Positions 20,778-32,784 of a stretch of DNA of 64,000 bases are shown here, piece by piece; the stretch's first letter is position 1; every line of letters begins with the position of its first letter. The notes under the pieces are model-generated. The model was not told the origin of the DNA. It was given only the letters and a program-made list of their open reading frames with translations, and made no database searches. A program made the translations under genes and the position numbers. The stretch comes from Ornithodoros turicata (lineage: Eukaryota; Arthropoda; Arachnida; Ixodida; Argasidae): NCBI RefSeq assembly GCF_037126465.1, contig NC_088201.1:83046273-83110272 (forward strand). Reading direction: 5' to 3'.

Positions 20778-23525
20778 TACACTCTTACCTGAGTTACTTC
20801 TATTGTTACTTGACCGTTGTTACGTGTATTTAGAAGTAACATCGGCTCAAAGGAAAAGGTAACACAAGAAATTGCGAATTTTAGAAGTAAATCGGGTCTC
20901 GGAGAGCTGGGGCAGAGGTAACCTGTGGGGAAAACCCCTGTCTTCTCCTGGTTACTTGTACGTGTTACTTGTAGTGGGAGTCCGTTGCTTCTACGTCGTA
21001 ATGCGTTCGCAAACAATCACAGCCGCTTTTGATCGCTTTTGGTCGCTCATCTGGTAACAGTTTACAGTATCACGCGAGAAGGGACACTACATCGCGTCCT
21101 CGTGTTTTGTCGGTTGCATCTTTTGAAATGTGACGCCTCTGTGGCTGACAAGTTAAATCACCCTCGTGGTTGTAGATGTGTTGTGAACCGCTTCCAAATG
21201 ACCTTTACAAACAAGGACTTCTGGGGAGTGCCGAGAGGCAGATGCAAAGAGTGCGAGGACTGCAAGAAATACATAGTGGAGTCCTGCAGTCGTCATCTAA
21301 AATATGAATACTGTGCGCACAGCCCGGCTTCACATAACAGGATACGTGGAATAGGGAAGTGCGTATTTCATCATGATCGTTCTAAGTAGATTCGCTGTTG
21401 GTTCCTGTCTTATGGTAAGTCATACATGATGTGCTGTCTGCGCATATGTAAGCTGTTGGTCGCAGTGTCAACGCTCGGCCTTAGCGCATTCTGCTTTCTC
21501 TTGCCAGCTTTGCTGTCTACATCGACTTTACTTTGCATCTCTCCGTGTCGCCTTCTTGTCCCAGCATCTTTCAGATGCTGAAAGGTATACGATACCTATA
21601 GAGCCATTTTAACATTGGGTTTTGTGTAATGAAATTGAACTACGAGCAAATTGTTTCCATTCAGCGTTGAAGAATAGTGATAAGCGCTATAGTCTGTGTG
21701 TCGTAGCAATTACAACGAAAAGAAACTGGATTTTTCGTAGTACATTTTTGTGAGAAGTATTTAGTTCTCTTATCGTGGGGTTATACTTTTCATTTCGTTT
21801 TTTTTCTGATGGACTTAATTGATTTTGATGTATGGGCTAATTGCTAAAAAACTAAAGCCTAGTCGACTCACTAATGAAACGATGCGCGATATGGAATTCC
21901 TCATGAATAGGCAACTGATTGACCACTACAGTAATTTTATGATTGCGTTTCTTTATGCCCAGGTGTGTGTGTGTGGGCGATTAGTATTTTCTTTACTTCT
22001 TGATACGGCTTGATTTTGACTTGTTCAGGGTCGTGTTGTCAATGACAGGTTATTTCGTCGTCTTACTGGCTGGTTGATGAATTGACTCAGTCATTTTCTG
22101 GCTGATTGCCTTCCTAAATTTCGCTGACTTCTTTGTGAATGGGTCGACTGATGACTTGAGCCACTGTGATTGGTCGATGTGGTTAATTGACCGGAATGGT
22201 TGCCCACATTGATGCATTAATTGGTTATCAGTGGTTTGCTAGTACAACTGACCACTAGATAGCATCTCGCGAATTATACCAATGAAGAAAGTCAAGACAA
22301 TCAATCAGTCAATAACACCGATTAGTCAGTAAACTTAAAAAATAAGAAATTGATCACATCTGCTACTGAATTACATTCAGATGAATTTATCTACCAGGAC
22401 AACCTCAATCCCCATCCCGATGAGTCAGGCAGTGGAGGAGCGGGTGGGCTGGTGGTAATTAATATGTCAAGTGCCTGCAAACTAATGTCGAATGATTTCC
22501 CTCAGGTGGTGAAGAACATGTTCAGGACGTGAACTTGCAGCCACAGGAGGAAACAGGGCATAGCTGTGACGTTTTCCATGGTATTTATTTTCTTACATAT
22601 AACGACCTGGCATCCACAAAATATTTTGCCATCTGTGTTTGTTGGAAGTTAACATTTCAGTACTCTCTTATTTTTATGTGCATGTATCGCTGCCCTCACA
22701 ATTATGCTGCATTACACCTTGCCTTGAGGAAGTTCAATGTGAACTCCATACTGTGGCTGGTTTCATCACTGCCGCTACATGTACAAATATGGAAGCTCGT
22801 GAATTGGAAAATCCCCCGTTTTCGGCAAACAACGCTACGATACCGAACACCGAGTCTTCCAACATATCAGGTATCTACATTTTTTGCATTCATTAGTCGT
22901 GCTTGCACAAGTGTAATTAAGACCTGCTTTTGCTCTTAATGATGTACCCAAACAACGTGAGAACGATAAATAAGGAGTGCCCATTCCATTTTAGATATTT
23001 ATGGTGGTGAAAGCGGCACCGTCCCCACAGCAACAAGCAAGAATGAGGACAACGTCCGTATGCATGCATGCCGCCCCTGCAATTTTACAACACAATATTT
23101 CACGCAATTCTGTGAACACATCAAAGTCCCTTTGGAGATGTGTTCATTCTACATAGGCTCACATATGCCACCACATTGAGAAACGATATCTTCGTTATCT
23201 TACGTTGCCAATGCTGGGTTGTGTTTTCCTGATATTCACAATAAAATACGTGCCCAGGAAAGTCCATGGTCATTGTATTTTGGTATGTCACCCGTGTCGT
23301 GTTTCGTGTGTACCTGCATGCAATTTGCTGTATGCATGCACGGACTCGAGGAACGGGCGGGTGCAGCCCCGGAGCCCCGGGAACGGTGTTACTTCTAAAT
23401 ACACGATGCATCTGGTAATTTTTACAGAGGTAACCCGGCAGAGGTAACGCTGTACCCATCTAGTGTACAGGTAACAATATTGCAATTTTTTTACCTTTAC
23501 TAGAAGTAACCGGGCTAAGAGTGTA
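20778..23525 (+). mobile_element. 2.7-kb inverted-repeat element carrying exons
   Basis: Left end TACACTCTTACC then GAGTTACTTCT; right end, read inward, TACACTCTTAGCC then CGGTTACTTCT, about 24 bp with few mismatches. Both ends continue into repeated GTTACTT/GGTAAC units. Only TA is common to the two flanks, so the target site is uncertain. Inside lie plus-strand exon-like segments (21,199-21,389; 22,506-22,577; 22,790-22,881). No transposase was recognised. Superfamily unknown. Confidence 0.6.
21199..21389 (+). CDS. Cys-rich zinc-motif exon (partial gene)
   Basis: The frame from ATG 21,199 reads MTFTNKDFWGVPRGRCKECE, then DCKKYIVESC, then YEYCAHSPASHNRI, before a stop at 21,389. Spacing of CxxCxxC, then C and HxxxxH, suggests a small zinc site. 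The degenerate exon at 2.43 kb shares NxDFxGV and HSPxxH. Possible later exons on the same strand carry acidic or Ser/Asn-rich sequence: GEEHVQDVNLQPQEETGHSC after a TTCCCTCAG acceptor at 22,505, and MEARELENPPFSANNATIP ending at a GTATCT donor. I do not know the function. The gene appears incomplete and lies within an inverted-repeat element. Confidence 0.4.
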
Positions 23526-23759
23526 GTTTCGTTTTGCTCCGTGCCACTATGGTAGCTAGAATGTGTGGTGCTCCAACCGTACAATACTCCATAGTGCCAG
23601 TTCTCCCACTAGCTCTGCATATCTTGCTGGGTCGCGCGTCGTAGAAGAAGTTTATGTATGCGTATCTGTGTTATTTTCGGCAGCGGTGAAAATAATGATA
23701 TTTGCGACGGAATATATAGCACGACGTTGTCGGTCGAACGCGTCCTGTCTTGTTCTTTC

Positions 23760-24100
23760 CGCATCCCGCAAAATCCCGGAATCAAATCTGATTCCGGGTC
23801 GGATCCTGAATCCGATTTGGATCCTAAATTGGGCAGGATCACCAAGAAGAAACAAATCCGGATTTAATAAAGAGCGGATCAGTTGCCGAACAGAATTTGT
23901 TCACCCTTGTATCAAAAATGGATCAAGATCTGAATCATGCCGGAACAAATCTGGGTCATTTGCTGACCAAAATTTTATCGAAAAACGACTCGTACCGGCA
24001 TAAATTCGGACCACAGTCCGAAATCCGGATTCAGATTTTATTTACTCTGGATCAGTTTCTGATAAGCTGCTCTGGCAGGACGGCACAAATCTGATTAAGT
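23760..24100. repeat. ATCCGGAT-type subterminal repeat cluster
   Basis: Many short copies of GGATCC, ATCCGGAT, AATCTG and complements in both orientations. Similar clusters occur at 32,330-32,520 and at both ends of the hAT element (41,700-41,880 and 44,790-44,945). Probably a decayed non-autonomous hAT-like end. Confidence 0.5.
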
Positions 24101-24174
24101 CGTGATGTCCCTTAACCTACCCAACGCGATCCCGTATTGAATAAGAAACAAGGAAAGTGTGTCAGCTCAACGGC

Positions 24175-25905
24175 TTTATTTGCAGCTACGTACAACACTC
24201 ATTTCCCCGGAGTTCGCTGAGCCGCGTTCCCATGGATTTGACGAGCTTAGCATTGTTTGCGTCCCATCCGGCTTTGTTCGTGCCCTCAAGTGCCGTGAAA
24301 AATGCAAATTGCACAAGATAATCAGCAAAAAGTCATATGTAACGGCGTATAAGCAAGATGGAAGCTAGTACTGTGTACCTAGAATGACTCGTGCTCCCGG
24401 TTCGTACAGTCCAGGCCGCTGTTGATCCACGTTGCCCCTTGGGCCCTTTGCGATAGCGCCATAAACGGAGCAGGTTCGCAGCGCCTCATCTGTAAAAGCA
24501 TGGGCAAGCAGTGCCCTTGCCATAACCGTAGCTGTCTTTGCCCGACGAACTCCTGCAATGACGGTGTATGGCACGAAGATACCGGACCCCGCTACCAGCT
24601 TGGCAACCAACAGTGAAGGAGGGGTAAAGTGAGTCGCAAATCTAGATACTGATGGGACAGCGATGAAAGTGGCCATGAAGTGTGCTGAAAGCATGGAGAA
24701 CGCTGATCACCAACATCAGACACCCATGTGAGCGAACATTAGTCCAACCAGCATTGATAACATACCCCTTCTTCAGTGCCATGATATCGGAGATGACCCC
24801 TGTCTGCGTCTCTCAATGCCGATAACTTCCGTGCGGATCCAGGAAAAGCAGCGCCCAAGGTATTTCGCTCGGAGGGCTGGCTATGTGATTGCTCCGTTAG
24901 CACAGCCGGAGCACTTGTAACGTCGCCCTCGGCGGGCGATACTTTCTGTAGCTTCCGCACTAGCCTGCGGGCGTTGCGAAGAATATCGCATCAAGTCTAT
25001 CAAAATATGAAAGAAAAGAGGCATCACTTAGGAATAGATTACATACAAACTAAAGATGGCACGATGTACAAGCGGGTAATGTAAACGAACTCCTATGCTG
25101 TTCAAGTTCGTCTTCCAGCTCGGCAACCCTTTTTCGTAGCGTTGTCACCTCTACGCAGTTGTGCGACGTCGTCTTGCGACTGGATCTCAGCTAACAGGTG
25201 CCTAGCCTGCATGTTAGCATAGTCGGCCGTGTCGCATGTGCCCTGTAACACAAAAGACGACTGTACCTCTGTGCGCACAACTGAAAGGAACTTGCAACTG
25301 CGTTCTAACAATATATCGCATGCCTAAAACAATACCAAACAACGGAAACAGCAACCACCTTACCCGAGACTCACTGCCCTCGGAGACGCTGTTCCTGTGG
25401 CGGATTAAATTATCCATTTCTTCCAGCAGAATCTTTTTATCATCTGAAATAATGTATCACACGTTTCATATCGAAAGCGAAAAAAATTCCACTGAACAGC
25501 GTTCACGGGGAATGCAACAAACAGGAAAACGCGGCGAACAACTGTGGCGTATTGTTGACAATGCGAATCCGGTATTATCCACTCGCTTCCGGTCAAGAGA
25601 TCCAACGAGTAAGGAGATCCAACCGGTCACGTGACAGGCGAGTCAAAAGATCCAAAGCGTCAAGAGTTCCAACTCGGTCAACAGATCCAACGAGTCAAGA
25701 GATCCATCGAGTCAGGAGATCTTGATCGTTCCATCTTACTTGATATATTCAATAGCGTGGCCGGGTAGTGACCACGTCCGTTCCAGCGCACCTTCACCCT
25801 GTCTCCAACTTGCGGGTCGCTCCTGTTTTTCCTGGGCTTGGCGCATTTTATTTTACATACGTCGTACAGATTTTCGTTAAAGAAGTGGACAAGTGCAAAA
25901 GCCAT
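24175..25905 (-). CDS. BEN-domain gene, multi-exon, one frameshift
   Basis: Exon 1 (25,905-25,740) starts MAFALVHFFNENLYDVCKIK and contains VGDRVKVRWNGRGHYPATLL, a short N-terminal module typical of tick BEN proteins. Exon 2 (25,443-25,364, NDKKILLEEMDNLIRHRN) follows a TTTCAG acceptor and joins in phase. Exon 3 (from 25,242 after TTACAG) has NMQARHLLAEIQSQDDVAQL, then a +1 shift before VTTLRKRVAELEDELEQH, a coiled coil. Exon 4 starts at 24,964 after CCGCAG and exon 5 is 24,552-24,379 (TVMARALLAHAFTDEALRTC, SVYGAI), the BEN domain core, ended by a GTACAC donor. A final part (TNKAGWDANNAKLVKSMGTR) and an AATAAA signal (24,180-24,175) follow. BEN domains bind DNA or chromatin. The frameshift may be real or an assembly error. 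Joins beyond exon 3 are less certain. Confidence 0.65.
25585..25725. repeat. 17-19 bp minisatellite in BEN intron 1
   Basis: About six imperfect units of the form AAGAGATCCAACGAGTC. It lies between BEN exons 1 and 2. Confidence 0.75.
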
Positions 25906-27660
25906 GCTCGATCCGCTCTACGTGGTGCCCGTTTCAAAGCGACATCCGTGCACAAAAGGTCCTGGTGTCAACTGAGTGTAAGTTTTCCAGGTCAGGGATG
26001 AATAAGGGAGCAGTATGCGTCAGCCAATGGCCAAATGGGGCGTGGACAATGGCCTCCCAATGTTTGAGGATTATGGCCGTGGAGGCTTATGGTGGATGGC
26101 ACGAAGCTACAGCACTAAGCAAAATGGGGGGGGGAATAAAAGAAAGGAAACGTTAGCCAGGCAAAGAGACCGCTTGCTATTCCGAAAAAAAAAGAAAAAG
26201 GGGAAGGGGAAAACGAAAAAGAAAAGAAAGGAGAAAAAGAGCAAAATGGGCAGCACAGGCATCTCCCTATTACTCCTTGCCGAGCCCAACTGCTGGGTTC
26301 TCAATTGGCTCTCAATGGGCAACAAAGAAAAGGCCAAGAAAAAAATAATACTAAATGAATAATTCAAAGAAATATAAAGAAGAAAAAAGCGTTTCGACTT
26401 TGTCGTGACAACCGTAGCATTTATTACGTCTTCTAGACTATTATATGTCTACGTGGAAAAAGGTTGTATCGTAGATTCGCATTGATGCCCGGTTACTCAG
26501 CGAGACTCTACGTACCTCATGGTGTACCGTATCGCAACGGTCACTGCGTGACCGTGTGTTCAACATTCTCAACTAACACAGCCGTGAGGCTGGAAAAGGA
26601 GATTCCTCTCAAGTAAACCAAAAGAGTGCAATGTTACAGTGTAATATTAACTTAGGTAAATTATACGTCTTTATGAAATGGGAGAAAAAGCTCAGTGTTT
26701 CATGCAAATGGTGGAATGATACGTTTAGCATACACATGAACATATAAACCGTTTGCGCTTTTCCTGCAAGTGAGATTCCAACCCAAAAGTTCCAGCATCA
26801 CCATGACGCTTCTGCCTCAGTCGCTACTAAATTGTGAACTTAAGTTGCCCTTTCGACTCGTCATGTGCGCGATACAGTAATTCACGCAGACATGGCGATA
26901 TCTGAGCGTATGCCAGGGCCGATAAACAGTATAGGACGCTATCCTGTTCACATACGCGGTGTGTGTGTTTTGTTCGATCCATACAGCAAAGAGAGCGAAA
27001 AAAGAAAAACCACGCACTACTTTTGTGCTACATGGGTTACAATCAGGCGCTACAGCAAAAGTACCACCTTTTTGTAATACAAGTACCACAAACACGGCCT
27101 CCAGTTTCCTTTTATCGCCTTCTTTTTGAAGTATTCTCTATCGAATTAAAAACACATACACATGCACTGTATGTGCTCAAAAGTTTACAGATAGGTCCGT
27201 GATTTTGAAATTGAACACGAATATACAACCAGAACATTGCGAAAGTCAAACCGCAGATCGATTAAAAGCCATTGATGTGTGGTGATGGGGAGGAGAAAAC
27301 ACGTCTACTCTAGCATGTGGGCAATTAAAAACAAATAAAGGAAAAGGAATACAAGAAAACTAGTTAAGCTGCTTCTTTACTTCTGTTAGTAGGTTGTGGT
27401 TACAAGTTGATCAAACAAACAAACAAGAACGCACGGACGCCTATGCGCATCGGCTATTTTGATAATGGTCATAGTCGCACAGTCTCAAGAGAAAGCGAAC
27501 GTGGGCTGGCAACATTGCGGTATTGTTTCTCTTCTGCTGCGTGGTTTTGTCGTCTTGTGTTGCCGTTATATTATAGTTTAATTACAGTTATTCCGAGTAT
27601 TTGCCATGTACAGGTATCCGCTCTATAGCGCGAGCAGAGTGTCTGGACACCGCTGTACCC
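25906..27660. other. upstream of BEN gene; purine-rich tract
   Basis: A strand-asymmetric purine tract (about 26,184-26,247, A/G with one or two pyrimidines) sits 280 bp upstream of the BEN start; its overlapping frames on both strands are composition artefacts. I see no gene in the rest, up to the first EnSpm exon. Confidence 0.4.
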
Positions 27661-27666
27661 GAAGTA

Positions 27667-30402
27667 ATGAATCTACATCGGAAGAGAGGTCCGTACAAGA
27701 AATTCCTCTCAGGCAACGCTCCGGTAGGTTGTTTGGAATCGGCAATAGTGGAGTCAGAAGGTAGCGATGTCATAAAAGACTAAATCCGGCACGTGGGAGT
27801 TAATCGCTTCAGATTACCACGTCTTCCATGTTAGATTCGGTTAATGTAGGCTACATAATTACATGTTCCAAGCTAGTGTGCTTTTCTTCCTTTTCATTGA
27901 GAAAACATGTCTAACGTTGCGTGTCTTGGTGGCACATATCATGATTCGGTTGTGATTTCACTTCCCGCGATCACTGTATGTCATGTACTCTAATGATATT
28001 TTCTTGGTTACTTGCAGATCCCCCGCGAGGCACAGAAACGATATGGATATCCAGCTGCATCTCGTAGCGGCTGTCCCCCAGACCGTACCCTGGATGAGAG
28101 CCCTTCTGATGAATGTGAAGAAACACCTGAAAATAGCCTCTCAGTTGCACAGCCTTCCATTCTCAGCAGAGATAAATAGTCAACTTCAGGAGCTGAACAG
28201 TGTCAATCCCCTAGGGAGGGAACATCACTTTTCATCTCCCTTCCTACAACTGACAGTGACAGTGAGTCCGAAGTAGACCCTACAGATTCAGAGAGGACAC
28301 AACGAGTACATGCCGCAGAGGAACCCCTTTATGCAGGCTCAGCGATGACAACCACTGAAGTGTGCCTGCTCATCATGACATTGGTGACCAAATTTTCGCT
28401 GACCAAAGAGTGCCTGGGGCAGCTAGTGTACGTCTTAGGGAGCATTCTCCCATGTCCAACTGATCTTCCAAAAACATGCTTCACATTGTTTAAACTCCTG
28501 TCAACGTTTTCAAAGGGAACTGGAGCTGTGACACATATTACTACTGCACAGGATGCAATGGCTACCTGGAACACGGTGGGTCAACAGAGTGCTCCTTTTG
28601 TGGACTTAGTGGAAAATGTGGAACTTTCCTTCTCTTGCACCTGGCAGATGCCTTGCGTATTTTCCTGGAAGATGACAAGATGTACCTGTATTTGAACTAC
28701 CCGCAGACAAGAGAGAAACGAAAACCTAGTGCCATTGAAGACCTTGTAGATGGTAAGGTGTACCACTCCGAAGTTTCACGGAATTCCTAAAACATCCATT
28801 TTTTTCTCTTTTGGAACACTGACGGTGTAAAGGTGTTCAAAAGCTCTGGTGCTTCCCTATGGCCAGTTCATTGTGTCATCGCAGAACTTCCACCTCTCCT
28901 GCACAAGAGATTCCAGATCCTGTCATCCTGTCCTGTCTGGTTTGGTTGCAAGCCACCCATCAACACCTTGTTGCCGTTCTGCAGAGAGCTTGCAGCATTG
29001 TACTCAACAGGACTAAAATGGATACACCCAGAAATAGGAAAACAAATGGTATCTTATGTCACAGCACAAGTCTGTTCGGTTGATGCTGTCGCAAGAGCAA
29101 TGATGCAAAATATTCAGCAGTTCAATGGGAAGTACGGATGTTCAATATGCGAACACCCCGGGCAATCCATCCCTGGAGAAGACGGCATGGGCAGGAGATC
29201 ACACATTTACTCTCCCAGTTCTGCACACCGTTTACGCAATGGGGCCAGAATGAAGATGCAAGCTCTGACAGCAGTAACCCAAAACAAGATTGTCAAGGGT
29301 GTGAAAGGTCCATCGGTGCTTAGCCTGCTTCCACACTTTGACCTTGCCTTGAGCTTCCCAGTTGACAATATGCATTATATCCTCCTTTGTGTAGTGCGAA
29401 TGTTTCTCTTAAAGTGGTTGGACAGCAAACATAGGAAGAAAGCGTCGTACATAGGGAACCAGAAGCAAGCAATCGACAAGAAGCTTTCATAACTAGGACA
29501 CCTCGCTCTGCGAATGACAGGATGTACTGGAAAGCCAACGAATGTCGGAGCTGGCTGCTGTACTACTCGTTGCCAGTGCTGTATAGCACCTTACCGCAAC
29601 AGCACTTTGACCATTTCATGCTCTTGGTCGCAGCAATTTGCATGTTGCTTCAGGACTCCATAAGTCGGCGTGATTTGGACTGTGCTGAACGTTTGTTGAA
29701 CAAGTTCGTGAGTCAAGTGGGTGTCCTTTATGCACATGAATTTTGCACGTTCAACATGCATCAGCTACTTCACACTGTGCTCTCTGTTCGAGGGTGGGGT
29801 CCGCTCTGGGCAACGTCAGCTTTTTCCTTTAAGAGCAGAAATGCCGACCTTCTTCGAATGGTTCATTGGACGCAAAACATAGCCAAACAGTTAGCTTCTT
29901 TTGCTGGAGTAGGAAACGCACTGGTATGCTTGGAGAACCGTATCAAAATGTCACCGTTATCTAATGCGCTACTCCTGCTACAAGCAGTGCGCTTCTCCAA
30001 GGCAACATCACAAATTGAAGCCATTCTGTTCCACGGAAAGCCGTGTAAAGCGAGCGAACGTATATCATCAGTTGTAGAAGCACTTCGACAGCCAGGAGAA
30101 CGTGTGAGGTTCTACAGTAGGGCTATGAAGGGAACATGTACTTTCACATCAAAGCTATACAGAAATGAACATCGACGGAATGACCAGACTGTGATGTTCG
30201 TCAGGACAACGGAAAAAGAGTATGGTATAGTATTGTGTGCTTTGCTGAAATGGACAGTGGGGCGTATGTAGTGATTGAGAAGCTTCATGTTGAGCGCAGT
30301 GGACAGTTTCAGAATCGAAACATGGACATGGTTGTGCCCCACATTGTCCCTGTTACAGACACTGTTACAGTGTTCCTTTTGTTAAATGTGTTCGTGCTTT
30401 GA
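27667..30402 (+). pseudogene. EnSpm/CACTA-like transposase, intron-containing, broken
   Basis: Exon 1 (27,667-27,723) reads MNLHRKRGPYKKFLSGNAP and ends at GTAGGT. Exon 2 begins at 28,018 after TTGCAG and joins in phase (IPREAQKRYGYPAASR), then an acidic Ser-rich linker and CLLIMTLVTKFSLTKECLGQ. After a shift near 28,530 comes YYYCTGCNGYLEHG with CSFCG (zinc-like). The next part, 28,800-29,492, has WNTDGVKVFKSSGASLWPVH, LPPLLHKR, FNGKYGCSICEHPG, GVKGPSVLSLLPHFD and PVDNMHYILLCVVRMFLLKW. From 29,522 come WKANECRSWLLYYSLPVLY, NMHQLLHTV and GPLWATSAFSF, ending at 30,402 with a final frame change. This order matches animal EnSpm-type transposases. In-frame stops at 28,177 and 28,788 and shifts near 28,530, 29,490 and 30,250 disable it. 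Terminal CACTA repeats were not found. Confidence 0.8.
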
Positions 30403-31592
30403 ATTATGTTTGTCACCAACCGAATGTAGTCGAGTAAAGCCTTTAGATGACATACAACTGTTAACTGGATTCTTACATGGGAGCATAAGCAGACACAGTT
30501 TGTGATGAATGTCATAGATTGTCGCAATCAGCAAAATACTGACGTTAAGGCAAGAGAGTGCAGCCAAGATCTTGAGCAGAGGGTATTGGAATTCAGCATT
30601 GTCTTCTCAGTAGTTGCATGGAGGTGCAGCCTCTTCTCAAGATATCCACAGTTGTCGCCTTGAAGTTACATACTACAATCAACATTCACTGGAGAGTTTG
30701 AATTTTTTTTCTTGGTATTACCAGTGACTTTCATCACGCAGTAATATTGGTGCTCAAAACACATAACTGCGCCTTGCGACCATCTTATCATATAGTGTGC
30801 TGCTACAATTTCATTCAAAGACCAGAGTGTGTGTTGACTTCCAAGAATTCCATTAATAGTCATGCCTTTAAGAAGCGAATGCAATAAAAATAATTCCTGA
30901 ATTTTATTCCTGTCGGCAAAACACTTTCCATTTCTCACATTGCCTGGTGCCGCCGTTGTTTTAAGTACTCATATAATAAAGTTCTGTGTGTTCTGACCAA
31001 ATGCCTCTTGGTGTCATCCTTATACACTAGTGTGACAGTGTTGTTGGGCTCAAGCGTGTGAAGTTTCAACAAAATAACTTGCTATTCGATCACCATCAGG
31101 GATTGTCTCTCATTCTTAATGTTGGCTTTTACCCAAAATCACCTAATTAAGTAGTGAATTTTAGGTAATTAGTCACCTAGTACTGTCTTCGAGAGGACGC
31201 CTGCCTGGCCAGACAGTGCAGTGCACTCAACTGCAAAAACGGCATCTCTGTCGATCTCATAGCTTTTTGTAAAAAAATCTGTAAATGAATAAAAAAAGCA
31301 CCCTGTTTATTGCAGGCTAGTAAGTACCTTCTTTATCTTGTTTTTGTGGGACATCATTTGTGTGTCACTTCTTGAGGTGACACAGCCAGGTGGACTTTCG
31401 ATGAAATAAGCGTACCGTTTTCCCCCGTCGCAACTGTCATTCTTATTAGATAACTTTGAAAACAGAGCAACTCACTGAGTCTTCCAACGCCAAACGGCAA
31501 AACTACGTATACGCGATAGAATGACATTGGTACACTTTGTCTACGGGAATTCGCTGTGTATTATTGCCATCAGGTAGGAGAGCACGGGGCAC
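30403..31592. other. 3' flank of EnSpm pseudogene, no gene
   Basis: AT-rich sequence with polyadenylation-like AATAAA near 30,884 and 30,976. It probably includes the EnSpm 3' UTR and end, but no terminal repeat could be matched to the 5' side. Confidence 0.35.
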
Positions 31593-31595
31593 ACA

Positions 31596-31940
31596 TAGGG
31601 CCAGTTCTCACTTGGCGACGCCCAACGCGGCGTCGTGAGCGGGCGGCGGAAGTAGAGGCGCATTTCCGCCGCCCTGTCAGCGCGCACGATTTTCATGTTC
31701 CCACCACAGTGGCATTCGGTCGTCCAAAGCAGAGGAAAAATCAGGAGGCGTGGCCTTTCTGTGTCACCTTATTGATCGCCAGCTGTCGTTCCCGGCAGCT
31801 CTAGCCGACATCGTGAAAGGAGTTCGGCATGGCAGTTTTTTTTACTCGACGTCTCTCCTCTCCCGACTCTGGAAATGCGCGTCTATTTCCGCCGCCCGCT
31901 CACGACGTCGCGTCGGACGTCGCCAAGTGAGAACTGGCCC
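31596..31940. mobile_element. 345-bp MITE with about 75-bp inverted ends
   Basis: Ends GGGCCAGTTCTCACTTGGCG on both sides, continuing to about 75 bp of imperfect complementarity including GAGCGGGCGGCGGAA. Flanked by ATA (31,593-31,595 and 31,941-31,943). A 3-bp duplication and GGG-starting ends suggest PIF/Harbinger. No coding capacity. Confidence 0.85.
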
Positions 31941-31943
31941 ATA

Positions 31944-32780
31944 CGTTTGAGGAATGATAAGGATCATGATGACGGGGGTGCGCTCGATGGCTACGCGGTT
32001 GCCGCGTACACGCCACAGGGGCCAGTAAGCACACGGAACTGTGGAACGCGTACGATACGGAATAACGCTTGAGGGCATGAGATGATGTCAACCAATTAAA
32101 CGCATGAAATTTAACTATATTTCGCTGTGACGTATTGCTTTGAACCGGCTGGGATATTCCTAGCAAGGCTGTTTCAATAATTTAGATTACTGCACCACTA
32201 TATATACGTCTGTGCTTAAATGAAAATTATTGTCGAAAAATTCTTGTAAAAATGATGACAGGCACGTACAGGCAAGCCTGCTAATGAATTTATGCATCAT
32301 TAGTAAAACAGCTATACCTAGGTTGCTTCGGATATATCTGATACACTTCTGATCCTCAACCTGAATCCAGAAGGACCAGGTATTGATCAGGACAAGTCCG
32401 GGCAAAACCGGCCCGGAACGAACTGGTATCGACCGGAAGGATCCCGGATCGCCCTTGATCTGGCTTGATTAAAACCAGATCCGGAGAGATCAGGCTTGAT
32501 CCGGGATTTTCGTACGGGACGTCTTAGGCGTAAATGCCGAAATAGGCGCAAACGTCGGAATAGGCATTTATAGGCACAAAATGATTTTTATATGATATCC
32601 TTATCATTCAATTCGTGCTCTGTATCAAAAAGGCACTATATGGGTTCGTGGAAAAAGATTGGGGTTTACCTAAAGATCCGAGGTCTCTGTCATTCGTGCC
32701 AACACTAACAGAATGCGCTTAATGACTGGAGGCAGCGCAGCAGTTAAGCATGCAGCGTGTTTATTGGAAGCACAACAAAA
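31944..32780. other. no gene; decayed hAT-like repeats
   Basis: 32,330-32,520 is a GATCCGG/CTTGATC repeat cluster like 23.8 kb. 32,520-32,690 carries TAGGC units and ends near ATCCGAGGTCT, the inverted counterpart of the end at 18.85 kb. No open frame of interest. Confidence 0.45.
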
Positions 32781-32784
32781 GTGT

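Noticed and set aside
26107..26367. overlapping frames on both strands over the purine tract
   Set aside because: Low-complexity Lys/Arg or Phe-rich translation of a simple-sequence tract.
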